From contig NW_024468912.1 of NCBI RefSeq assembly GCF_011745365.1, positions 2,294,001 through 2,358,000 on the forward strand: a DNA stretch of 64,000 bases, read 5' to 3'. Below, in pieces: positions 10,401 to 22,000 of this stretch (the stretch's first letter is position 1; each line of letters opens with the position of its first letter). Source of the DNA: Cryphonectria parasitica EP155 (taxonomy: Eukaryota; Ascomycota; Sordariomycetes; Diaporthales; Cryphonectriaceae). The notes under the pieces were generated by a model, which did no database searches, had not been told where the DNA came from, and saw only the letters and a list, made by a program, of their open reading frames with translations. Made by a program: the position numbers and the translations under genes.

Positions 10401-13238
10401 ATAATAGAAACAGTACAGAAATCAGAACTAATACTTGCAAGTATATTATAAAAATACTACAAATTCAAGAAATTATTCTAGAAAGAATTGAATACAGAAT
10501 TGCTAAAATACAGCTTATATAATCATAAGATCTTGCTATAAGAAGAAAAATAGCTCAAATTCTTCCCTATTTACAGATTAAACAAAGTATAACTAGAAGC
10601 GCTTAAGAAATATCTTAATAAGAATTTTAGAAAGAAATATATATAATTATTACAATTATCAGCAGAATATCTTATTCTATTTATATTTAAGAAGAATAGT
10701 AAGCTTAGATTATATATTAATTATAAGCAATTTAATAATATTATAATTAAGAACTAATACTTATTACTACTTATTAAGAAATTGCGAAATAGATTATAAG
10801 AAATATAATAATTTATAGCTCTAGATCTGAAAGAAGCTTATAATCTGATTAGAATAAAAAAAGAAGAAGAATAGAAAATTGTTTTCAGAATATACTATAA
10901 ATATTACAAATATTTGATTATATTCTTTAATTTAATAAATATTTCAGCTTTATTCTAAGAAATAATTAATTATATTCTATATAAGTATCTAGATTAATTT
11001 ATTATTATATATTTTAATAATATTCTTATTTACTCTTGAATATTAAAGAAATATAAGAAATATATGAAAATAGTATTATAAATGCTTTAAGATACGAAAT
11101 TCCTTATAAAATCTGCAAAAAGTTATTTTTATATACAAAAAGTTAATTATCTCGAATTTATAATCAAACTAAAATATATTAAGCTATAGAAAAATAAGAT
11201 AGAAGTTATTAGAAATTAGCTAATTTCTAGAAATATTAGAAATATTAAATCTTTTCTTAAATATATTAATTTTTATAAATAGTTTATTAAGAATTATAGC
11301 TAAATTATATATTTTCTTACAAATCTTACTAAGAAGAAGCAATCTTTTAAATAAATTACTAAAGTATAAAAAGCTTTTAATAAGATTATTAGATATATTA
11401 TCTTAAAGCTAATTCTATATAAAGCAGATTTCTATAAATCTTTTAAAATCAAAATTAATGTATTGGAATATATACTTAGGAAATAACTTGATTAATAAGA
11501 TGATTAAGAGTATTTAAGAATTATAAGCAACTTTTCAAAGAAATTAAATAGCTTAGAAATTAATTATAGAATTCTAAATTAGAAATTTATAATAATAATA
11601 AAAGCTTTTAAGAAATAGCAATATTATTTTATTAGTATATAGTATTTAATTATAATTTATTTAGATTATAAGAATCTAATTATATTTATAATAATTAAAA
11701 TCTTAAACAAATAATAAATTAGATAAGCAGAATTCCTTTTATAGTTTAATTTCAAGATTATATATTATAAGAGCTTAGAAAATGAATAAGCAGATGCTCT
11801 TAATAGAAGATTAGATTATTGAAATATAGATTTCTTAGATATATAAAACATTTTTGCTTAAAACAAATTAAAGAATCTTATTAATGTATATAGAAAGCTG
11901 AATATTGCTTTTAAGATTGGATTCTTAGGAAAGAATTTAGAATTAATAATTTTAAATAAATAAGATAATTATATTAAGAATATATATAGTATATTAGTAT
12001 ATGAATATTAGAAAGTTAAAGCAATCTATAAATATATTAGAAGATATTAGAATTTATTAAGCTTTAGAAAAAGAATTAAGAATATTCTATAATAATATAA
12101 TAGCTATAAGAAGAATAAAGCAGAAAAATATAAGCTTTATGAATTATTATATTCCTTACTAGTATTTATAACTATTTAGTAATTTATTAATCTAAACTTT
12201 ATTATTAAGCTATTTCTCTTATAAGAATTCTTAATTAAAGTATAATATAATAGCATTCTAGTAGTAATTTGCAAACTAAATAAGTATATTTATTTTCTTT
12301 CTTATAAGGAAAGCAGTATAGCAAAAGAACTTATATATACATTTCTTAGAATGATTATTGCTAACTATAATATGCTAGAAGAAGTAATTTCCAATAGAAA
12401 TAAAAAGTTTAATTCAAAGTTTTGAATTTTGTTTATAAAATAGCTTAGAATATATTATAGAATATTTATAATATTTTATTTATAAATAAATAAATAAATA
12501 GAAAGAATGAATTAGATTATTAAATAATATCTTTAATATTATATTAATTAGAAATAGAATAATTAAATTAATCTATTACTTCTTATATAGTTTACTTATA
12601 ATAGCGCAGATATAAGTATAACAAAAAAATTATTATTCTTTATACTCTATAGATATAATTTAATAGCTTATTATAAAGCATTACTACAAGCAAATATAAA
12701 AGCTGCAGATAAAAGAATTAAAAAGATTAAGAAGATTTAAAAGAAATTTTAATTAGAATTATAATTTATTTAGAAATAAATAATATAATATATAAACTTT
12801 AAAAGAATTGAAAGATTAATTTTATAAAAGAAAAATAAGATTTATTTATTTCAAAAAAATATTAAAATAATCAGATTTAGCAATAAACTTAATTACAAGA
12901 AATTAGAATTATTCAAAATCTTGCAATAGATTTTCCTAATTAATTACAAGTTAATATTATCTTATAAAATAAGAATATATTTAGTTTTTTATATTTTATT
13001 GCTAGAATTAGTAATATAGGAAATATTAGCAGATAATATAGCAGAAGTAGAAAATAATAAATTAGAATATAAGATAGAGAAGATTCTTAAGTATAGAGAT
13101 ATAAATAGTATAAGGAAATATCTTATTAAATAGAAAGATTATTTAGCAAGCAAAAATTCGTAAAAACTATAGAAAAATATTAAAAATACTTAGAAAAAAG
13201 TAGCTAAGTATTAGAAAAGAAAAGAAACTAATATCTAA
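7440..13238 (+). pseudogene. E1 gag-pol remains (RIP-destroyed)
   Basis: Landmarks in order: a Gag capsid-like region, with the run KTKSA-like before 8050; the zinc knuckle at 8404-8445, where two of the three Cys codons TGC have become TAC; the RT active site at 11010-11021, reading YFNN instead of Y-x-D-D; RNase H near 11440-11830; the integrase core with its second Asp codon changed to AAT at 12393-12395; and the chromodomain at about 13070-13200. The pol stop TAA at 13236-13238 overlaps the stop of the antisense ORF. Dozens of in-frame stops come from Gln and Trp codons. In the family, Gag packages the RNA and Pol copies and integrates it; the chromodomain is thought to guide insertion to heterochromatin. 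Confidence 0.9.
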
Positions 13239-13852
13239 GATAATTGCTTTATCCTGAACTGAAACTTAGAAGCTTCAGAAATCTCACTCTTCAGAAAACC
13301 TAACTAGTTTATTATAAAGCTTTCCAAATCTACAGAATTCTAATCGAAACTTTCAAAAGAAGAATTCTTAGCTATAATAGCAGATTTCTCAGCTACTACA
13401 GCTTGCATTTCAGCAGCAATATGCACTTTCTTAGCTTTAGCTTTCTCAGCTTTCTTCTTCTCAAGCTCTTCAAGATTCTTAAGATCTTAATAAATAGCTT
13501 GAAACATTCTTTTGCATTACATCTTCTTTTATTAATATAATCTAATCAATTTTAGCTCCAACTCTTCTATCTTATTCTTCAGTTTTTAGTATTAAGTAGA
13601 AGTAAGAAGAAGTTTAGCAGTATTCATTAGTTTCAGAATATTGCACTTAGTGCAATTCTGAGAAATATATTTCGAATAATAAAACGAATTATAAGGAGAA
13701 ACAATATATAACTTTAAGCTCTGATTATTGTAATAGAAATAAGAATATATATTAAAACTATTTGAAAGAATAGACTGAAGAAGAAAGCTTTTCTGCTTCT
13801 TTTTATTAGAATAAGGATTCAAAGATTTCAGTTTTGTAACTTTATTTTTTAT
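13235..13852 (-). pseudogene. E1 antisense ORF (aORF), intronless form
   Basis: A single reading frame of 206 codons runs opposite to pol, starting at an ATA (an ATG after RIP, by comparison with E5). Stops are only at former Gln/Trp codons, and 13592-13822 is uninterrupted. It has a Lys/Tyr-rich N-terminal part with a CTKC pair, a charged helical middle (KNKIEELELKL), and the shared C-terminal end with the FD-stop-NSVD and FLKSEISEASK motifs. Its stop (CTA at 13235-13237) overlaps the pol stop. No intron is needed to keep the frame. The function is unknown; no family is recognised. Confidence 0.7.
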
Positions 13853-13944
13853 CTTAATTAGGAAAGCATGATTATATATATAGATAGCTTGCTGGAATAC
13901 TTATAGAAGATTATTGAGAATAATAACTGATAGAAGAAAGATGA

Positions 13945-14434
13945 TGTTATAATTTATTTAATATGCAGATTATAAAATAAGCTCTGCTAACAAAGAAACT
14001 AAGTATTACAATCTAATGCTGAATACTAAGCAGGATTATATAATCCAGGGTTAGGGTTGTAAAGGAGGAAGGATTGCTAGACTTGCTAGCGATCTCAGCA
14101 AGCTTCATACCTTAAATCGCTAGACTTGCTAGCGATCCCAGCAAGCTTCATACCTTGAATCGCTAGACTCGCCAGCGATCCCAGCGATTCATATTGAAGA
14201 GCTGAATATATAATCATATACTTATTACTATTAAATAGATTAAGTATATAGCTCTTCAGTTATTAATCTAAGTATCAGATTACTCTTCTACTCTGATAGC
14301 TCCAAAGGCAGTGAATACTTGTATAGTTATTGCAGTTGTATTTCCATATTCAAAGCCTGTACTTGGCACTGCTCTTGTTAGTATAAACTCCTTGTGTACT
14401 TTGGAATCTTTGGATTACTGCAGTGCTCATTATA
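13945..14434 (+). repeat. E1 3' LTR
   Basis: Preceded by the purine tract AGAAGAAAGATGA. Runs from TGTTATAATTTATT to GCTCATTATA (CATTACA after C-to-T) and is followed by the duplication CTAAG. Confidence 0.95.
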
Positions 14435-14439
14435 CTAAG

Positions 14440-14868
14440 TATAATGAATGCACTGCAATATTCGAAGATCTGAAGTATACAAAGGGTTTATGCTAATAAG
14501 AGCAGTATTGAAGTAGAATTCACTAAATACGGAATATAACTGTAATTCATGCAAGTGCTGATCATTCGCCTTTGAAGCTATTCAAATATATAACAAATGA
14601 ATACTTAGATTGATAATTGAAGAGCTATATTCTGATAGTTTATCTAGTAGTAATGAATATATTCTTATATATCTAGCTCTTCAATATAGCTTATCTTGAA
14701 TTATTAACTATTCAAGTAATCCAAGCTTATTAGATTATTCTAATAATCTAATAATTCATTTCTATTATAATTCTTATTCTGAATTATATAATTTCTGCAG
14801 ATTGCAATATCTGATTCAGTATTTAATAGAGCTTATTTCATAATCTGCATATTAAATAAATTATAATA
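14440..14868 (-). repeat. E2 3' LTR
   Basis: Starts TATAATGAATGCACTGCAAT (degraded TGTAATGAGCACTGCAG) and ends AATTATAATA. Lies directly after the E1 duplication. Confidence 0.85.
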
Positions 14869-14961
14869 TTATTTCTCTTCTATTAGTTATTATTCTTAAT
14901 AATCTTCTATAAGTTTTCTAGCAAATTATTTCTGTACAGGGTTATGCTTTTCTAATTTGTT

Positions 14962-15588
14962 ATACTAAACAGAATTAACAAGTTTTGCATTTCCAAATCT
15001 CATTCTCGAAAAATTATAGAATATAAAAGTTTTCTTTCTGCTATTCTTTAAAATTCTTTCTCCATGCTTTCCTGTTCATCTTGTAAGAATCGGAGAATTT
15101 CTTTCTATTAGATTTCTCCTTTCAACTTTTTCTGTTATACTAAATATATTCAGCTTAATCTATTAAATTGCAATATTTGTAGCTTAACTTCTGTTTAACT
15201 GAACTGAATAGCTGCTCAATACTGCTGCTTGAAAGCTGAGATAGAAGCTATTCAGAAGGAGATTATTGCTTTAAATACTAAGCTTCTTTATCTTCAAAAA
15301 CAGAAGCAGATATAATATAAGAAGATAATGCAAGCTATCTATTATAATATTAACAATTTGAAAGAATTAGAATATATTAAAGCTGAAAAGAAGCATTGCT
15401 ATGCTACTATAGCTGTATAGAAGATAGCTCTTGAGAAGGCTGCTATAATAGCTAGAAATTCTTTCTTTAAGAGTTTTAATTGAAATTCTGTAAATATAGG
15501 GAATTCTATAGTGAATTAGTTGAGTTTTCTGAAAAGCAAAGCTTCTAAAGCCTCTGAGTTTCGATCTAAGGCAGAGCGATTATCTTAG
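14962..15588 (+). pseudogene. E2 antisense ORF (aORF), intronless form
   Basis: A single frame of 209 codons from an ATA in the conserved context, with stops only at likely RIP sites. The N-terminal part is Ser/Cys-rich (SCSSCKN, NCNICS). The middle is charged and helix-prone (KAEIEAIQKEIIALNTKL). The C-terminus matches the family end (NSVNIGN, FLKSKASKASEF, KAERLS). The TAG at 15586-15588 overlaps the pol stop on the other strand. Function unknown. Confidence 0.7.
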
Positions 15589-18315
15589 ATGCTAGTTTTC
15601 TTTTTCCAATATTTAGTTATCTTTTTCTAAGTATTTTCAATATTTTTCTGCAGTTTTTATAAATTCTTGCTTGCTAAATAACTTTTCTATTTAATAAGAT
15701 ATTCTTATATGCTATTTATATTTCTATGCTTAAGAATCTTTTTAATCTTATATTCTAGCTTATTATTTTCTGCTTCTATTATATTATTTATTAATATTTC
15801 TTATATTGCTAGCTCTAGCAGTAAGATATGAAAAACTAAGTATATTCTTATTTTATAAAATAATACTAATTTGTAATTAATTAGGAAAATCTATTGCAAG
15901 ATTTTAAATAATTCTAACTTCTTATAATCGAATTTATTATTAAGCTTAATCATTTTAATATTTTTCCAAAATAAATAAGTCTTATTTTTCTTTTATAGAA
16001 TTAGTTTCTTAATTCTTTTAGAGTTTGTATATTATATTATTTATTTCTAAATGAATTATAATTCTAACTAAAATTCTTTCTAAATCTTCTTAATCTTTCC
16101 AACTTTTTTATTTGCAGCTTCTATATCTATTTCTAGTAATATCTTGTAATAAGCTATTGAATTATATTTATAGAATATAAAGAATAATAATTTCTTTATT
16201 ATGCTTATATTTGTATTATTATAAGCAAACTATATAAGAGATAATAAATTAATCTAATTATTCTATTTCTAATTAATATAATATTGAAGATATTATTTAA
16301 TAATTTAATTTATTCTTTCTATTTATTTATTTATTTGCAAGTAAAATATTATAAATATTTTATAATATATTTCAAGCTATTTTATAAGCGAAGTTCAAAA
16401 CTTTGAATTAAACTTTCTATCTTTATTAGAGATTATTTCTTCTAGCATGCTATAATTAGCAATAATTATTCTAAGAAATATATATATAAATTCTTCTGCT
16501 ATACTGCTTTTCTTATAAGAAAAAAAGTAAGTATACTTACTCAGTTTGCAAACTACTATTAGAATACTATTATAATACATTTTAATTAAGAGTTCTTATA
16601 AGAAAGATAGCTTAATAATAAAATCTAAATTAATAGATTGCTAAATAGTTATAAATACTAGTAAGAAATGTAGTAATCTATAAGATTTATATCTTTCTGC
16701 TTTATTCTTCTTGCAGCTATTGCATTATTATAAAATATTTTCAATTCTTTTTCTAAGATTTAGCAAGTTTCAATATCTTTTAATGCATTTATAGATTATT
16801 TTAACTTCTTAGTATTTATATGCTAATATGCTATATATATCTCTAATATAGCTATTTTATTCTTCTGAAATTATTAATTCTGAATCTTTTTCTGAAGATT
16901 TGATTCTAAAAATAGTATTTAGCTCTTTATATGCATTAATAAGATTTTCTAATTCATTTTGAATAAAGATATTCTATATATTCGAGGAATTCGCATTTTA
17001 GTAATCTGATCTTCTGCTAAGAATATCTGCTTATTCATTTTCTAAGCTTTTGCAGTATACAATTCTAAAATCGAATTATAAGAGAAATTCTGCTTATCTA
17101 ATCTATTATTTATTCAAAATCTTAATTATTATAAATATAATTAAATTCTTATAATCTGAATAAACTATGATTAAATATTATATACTAATAAGATAGTATT
17201 GCTATTTCTCGAAAGCTTTTACTATTGCTATAAGTTTCTAATTCAAGATTCTATAATTAATTTCTAAGCTATTTAATTTTCTTAAAAAGTTGCTTATAAT
17301 TCTTAGATATTCTTGATTATTTTATTAATTAAGTTATTCTTCAAATGCATATTCTGATACATTAATTTCGATTTCAAATAGTTTATAAGAATTTGCTTTA
17401 TATAGAATTAGTTTTGAAGTAATATACTTGATAATTTCATTAAAAGCTTTCTATATTTTAAAGATTTATTCAAAAGATTATTTCTTCTTAGTAAGATTTA
17501 TAAGAAAGTATATAATTCAGCTATAATTCTTAATAAACTACTTATAAAAGTTAATATATTCGAGAAAAGATCTAATATTTCTAATATTCTTAGAAATTAG
17601 CTAGTTTCTAATAGCTTTTATTTTATCTTTCTATAGCTTAATGCATTCTAGCTTAATTATAAATTCGAAATAATTAATCTTCTATATATAGAAGTAACTT
17701 TTTGCAAGTTCTATAAGAAGTTTTACATTCTAAAGTATTTACAATACTATTTTCACATACTTCTTATATTCTTCTAATATTCGAGAGTAAATAAGAATAT
17801 TATTAAGATATATAATAATAAACTAATTAAGATATTTATATAGAATATAATTAATTATTTCTTGGAATAAAGCTAGAATATTTATTAAACTGAAGAGTAT
17901 AATTAAATATTTGTAGTATTTGTAGCATATTCTGAAAGCAGTTTTCTATTTCTTTTCTTTCTTTATTCTAATTAGATTATAAGCTTTTTTGAGATCTAAA
18001 GCTATAAATTACTATACTTCTTGCAATCTATCTTATAACTTCTTAATAAATAATAATAAGTATTAATTTTTAATTATAATATTATTAAGCTATTTATAGT
18101 TAATATATAGCTAAAGCTTGCTATTCTTCTTAAATATAAATAGAATAAGATATTCTATTAATAATTGTAATAATTATATATATTTCTTTTTAAAATTCTT
18201 ATTAAGATATTCTCTGAGTATTTTAAGTTATACTTTATCTAGTTTATAGATAGGAAAAAACTTGGGCTGTTTTTCTTTTTATAGTAGAATCTTGTAATTA
18301 TAAGAGCTATATTCT
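15585..18315 (-). pseudogene. E2 pol fragment (RT to chromodomain)
   Basis: Read on the - strand: the RT active site at 17799-17810 reads YLNN (both Asp lost). RNase H is near 17000-17400, the integrase core around 16400-16580 (one uninterrupted 61-codon stretch) and the chromodomain at about 15605-15760. The upstream part is missing. Confidence 0.85.
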
Positions 18316-18539
18316 TGTAGCAGTGGCCATAGGAGCCTCAAGTGAATGAGGCTTGGCTGGCCATCCTGACTCACTGGCTTGAGCCATTCAATGGAAGGGC
18401 AGTGAGTTGCTAGGTACGCTAGCCTAGTTGGGACTAGTGCTAATTGCTGGCTCTATAGAAAGGCAATTGGCAACAGCATGCCTTGAGATAGATTAATTAA
18501 AGAACCATCTTTCCTTTTATCATTTGTAGTATATCATAG
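18316..18539. other. Non-RIP single-copy island, left half
   Basis: Composition returns to near 48% GC between E2 and E3. The sequence continues at 26200-26400 after E3 is removed (the target CATAG is at 18535-18539 and 26195-26199). It has no long frame and no match to the repeat family. TAGCCTAGTTGG at 18420-18431 fits the pol III box A consensus, but I find no convincing box B. It may be a relic of unique DNA or an unknown element. Confidence 0.6.
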
Positions 18540-19005
18540 TGTTATGACTCATCCAACATGCAGGTTACCAGCCAGGATACCCGGAACAACTGTCCGGAAA
18601 AACAGGGAAGGATTCAACATCTCAAGAACTAAGGCTTACATAAGCAAGAGTTAGGATTACAGGATCAGGATGAATCAGTAGCTGATCCATAGTAATCCGG
18701 ATCAGTTGGATCATCCAGATGATCCAAGAGATTCAACAACTAACACTACCAACAGAACTGAAGAAGCTGGATATATAAGAATACATTCATTCCCATTAGA
18801 TAGATCTTGTATATAGCTCTTCAGTTATTAATCTAAGTATTCAGTCTTATATACTGAGTAGCTCCAAAAGCAGTAAATATTTGCATTGCTTATTAAGACT
18901 TGTATAGTTCTGTATTCAGAAACTTGATACTTCAATACTGCTCTTGTTAGTATAAATTCTCTTTATATACTTTGGAATCTTCGAATTGCTGCAGTGCTTA
19001 TTATA
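18540..19005 (+). repeat. E3 5' LTR
   Basis: Runs from TGTTATGACTCATCC to GCTTATTATA, 466 bp. Belongs to the same LTR subtype as E7 (shared AACAACTGTCCGGAAAAACAG stretch near 18585). Confidence 0.95.
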
Positions 19006-19039
19006 TTTTGATAATTCTTGTTCAAGAATAGTTCAGTGT

Positions 19040-22000
19040 TATCCCTTGAGCAATACGGAATACAATAGCTTCTTCAGGAATCTCTTCGTTCTTATGCGCT
19101 CCTATTCAGAAGAAACTAATTAATCAGATATACTAGCTTATTCAGCATATTCAGGACTTGTATAAACAACAGCAGGCTTAAAGCGCTACTATTGCTAATT
19201 AGCAGACTTAGCTAGCTCAGCAAGCTTAACAGATATAGTTCATCTCTATAGCTATTAATAATGCTGGAAAGGCATACAAGATGAACAAGCTTGCTATATA
19301 TAATAGCAATCAGAAAATGCTGCATGAATTCCTTACTCATTACAGAATATATTTCTTGTATTATATAACTCAGTTCATTATAGAATCTGAAAAGATTATC
19401 TTTGCAGAAACTCATCTCGAAAAGAATACTCTTATTTGATACAAGCTTTCTTTATATAATTACTTGGAGCATTAGAATAATCTCAATATATGTATTTAGA
19501 ATATTAAGAATATATTTAATTTCTTTAAAAGCTTTGAGAAAGCTTTTAAAGAAATCTTTGATAATTCTAACGAAGAATGCATTACAGCTCAGCAGCTTAT
19601 AAATCTCAAGCAGATCAAATCAGCTTCTATCTATACAATTAGATTCAAGCAACTCTCAATATAATTCCTATAAGAAGATAAGAATCTTATGAAGTATTAC
19701 TATAAGGAACTCAAGAATAATATTAAGAATGAAATCTTTAAACAGAATTAGCTAGAGAACTTTGCAATATTCTCCAATCAAGCTATTCGCATTAATAACT
19801 ATCTATATAAATAATAGATAAAGAAATCCAAGAAGGGAAGAAGCTAGACTTGGAAGTTTCCAGTTAATATGAGCAAGAAACTTCAAAATAAGAATAGCAG
19901 TTAATATAGCAGTATAGCTTAGAGCAGCATTATATATGCTAGTTCTATAGAACTCAATACAGCTAACAAGCAGTATAATAAGAAGAATAATATTACTTGC
20001 TATAATTGCAATAAATAAGAATATATTATATGCAACTGCTATTAATCCCGAAAGAATAAATAGCAACTAGTTTAGAAAGAATACTAGATAAATATTGCTT
20101 AATAATAGAAACTCAATTAATTAAGCAAAAATATTCCTTTAGAGCAAGTATCAGACTCTATTGATTATAAAAGTCTCAGCTAAATATTCTGCTATAATAA
20201 TAACTGCTTAATACATCTCTCGAGTAAGAAAAGTTCAGAATAGTTCCCTTAGAAATCTAAGCGCTACAAACAAATAGCAATAGCAGAACAAGAATATATG
20301 CTCAGCATTCCTACAAATAGCAACTCGGATTGTTCTGATATTGTAGAATAGAGTATTCAGGCATTAGAAGAAGAGCTTAGCAATAATACTTTTCAATATT
20401 CTTTATTATCTATACTAAGCATTATAATCAGAGATATAAATAAGAAATAATACTTTCTTAGCTATTAGTATAAACATTTAAGCAATATAGAGAATACTTC
20501 TCAAGCAATAGAAGAATTAAGCTAGAGTAAATAATCTAGCAGCTTATAAAAGCTTTCTGCGAATAATATGCTCAACAAGCTTAAAGAAAGATTTCTCTTC
20601 AGCATTAGATGAAATAAGAAAATAATATGAATCGAATATCTCATCTACAGAATAGAGCTGAAAGAGCTCTTTATCTGCATCTTCTTGCAGAATATTGAAG
20701 CACGAGAAAACAAGAATCCTCGGATCAGCTTACTTTACAACCTATACTACAAACTAGCATAGATCTTCTGCATCTATCATAGCTGTAGAGCGCATTTCTC
20801 AGATAAGATACAATATGAATAATTCTCTATTAGAGAACTAGAATAAATTCTTCAGGCTATTGAGAAATAGAAACTTTGCTTCAGAGAGATTCTCAACAGA
20901 TAATACTATAATGCATATATTGAACTACTAAACGATTGCTCTATGCAATGCATAAATAAGAAAATAAAATAATAATAATATAAAATAATACTTTATACAA
21001 TTCATATTAATAACAAGATTTGCAACTAGTATCAATAGAAGAAAGATTAGGAATAATAATAATATAAGTAAAAGCAAGCTAAGAAGCTTATTTAAGAAGC
21101 AGCAAAGCAAGCTTAGAAGAATAAGCAGTTTTTAATAAACTTAAAAGAACAGGATTGCTTGTAAAGAGATTGCAAATAATCAGACTGAAACAGTTTCTAT
21201 ATAAAGCTTTCAGAATAGATTATGCTTATATCAAGTTTAATATATATATACAAGAATATAAATATAGCATACTATTGAATAGTAGCGCTTAAGGAAACTT
21301 TATATCTTTATATATTATTAATCAAGCACAACTATAATGAAGATAAAAGAAATGCTCATATACTCTCAGTATTGTAAAAGAATAGCCTGTTGCATACAAT
21401 CAAGAAATAATTAATAAGAAGATTGATCATTTATCTATTTTAATCCAAGAATGTATAATCAGAGCTTCTTTTAATATTATAGATATAATACAGTATAAGC
21501 TAATTATGGAATTTCTATAGCTCAAAGAGCATAATCCTCGAATTAATTGAACTACTAGCTAGATCTTATAGGAATAAGCTGTATCCAAAGAAATAGTTGC
21601 AATTAATAATGCAGGATTGAAGCTAGTTATTAAGAAATATTCGAGGAAAGAAGCTTCAGATAACTTCATATACATCTCTAAGTCAGCAAGGCTAGCAATT
21701 CAAAGAGAAGGATCTAGTAATAAGCGAACCTAAATAGTGCTAGAGTGCTAATAGATTAGCAAAATAACGGAAGCGAAATCTTTAGCAAGTTAGTTCGCTC
21801 CGGAGCAACAAGGAAAAGCTTCAGAAAGAGAATTATAAACTCATAGGGAAAAAATCTCGAAACTAAGCTTTCGAGCGCTCGGTTCAGCTCGGAGCGAATG
21901 CTCAAAGCTCTTGAAAACGCTATCAGAAAAGAAGCATGCTTAATAGTATTTACTATTCCTCCAGATAGCAGAAACAGTATAAGAATTAGAACTAATACTT

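Larger units (their letters stand above)
6921..14434 (+). mobile_element. E1: complete RIP-inactivated Ty3/Gypsy chromovirus
   Basis: This 7514-bp element has two 490-bp LTRs and a perfect 5-bp target duplication CTAAG (6916-6920 and 14435-14439). It sits at the junction between an old LTR fragment and E2. The order is 5' LTR, gag, pol (RT, RNase H, integrase, chromodomain), an antisense ORF, a purine tract (13932-13944), 3' LTR. Stops at former CAG/CAA/TGG codons in every domain show RIP; it cannot encode active proteins. Confidence 0.95.
14440..18315 (-). mobile_element. E2: truncated minus-oriented Ty3/Gypsy copy
   Basis: Contains the 3' LTR (14440-14868), the antisense ORF, and pol read on the - strand back through chromodomain, integrase, RNase H and RT. 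Homology stops at 18315, just upstream of RT, where unrelated non-RIP sequence begins; Gag and the 5' LTR are missing. Strongly RIP-mutated throughout. Confidence 0.9.

Noticed and set aside
18420..18431. Pol III box A-like TAGCCTAGTTGG as a tRNA gene or SINE
   Set aside because: No matching box B, no cloverleaf and no A-tail or duplication found; noted only as a motif.
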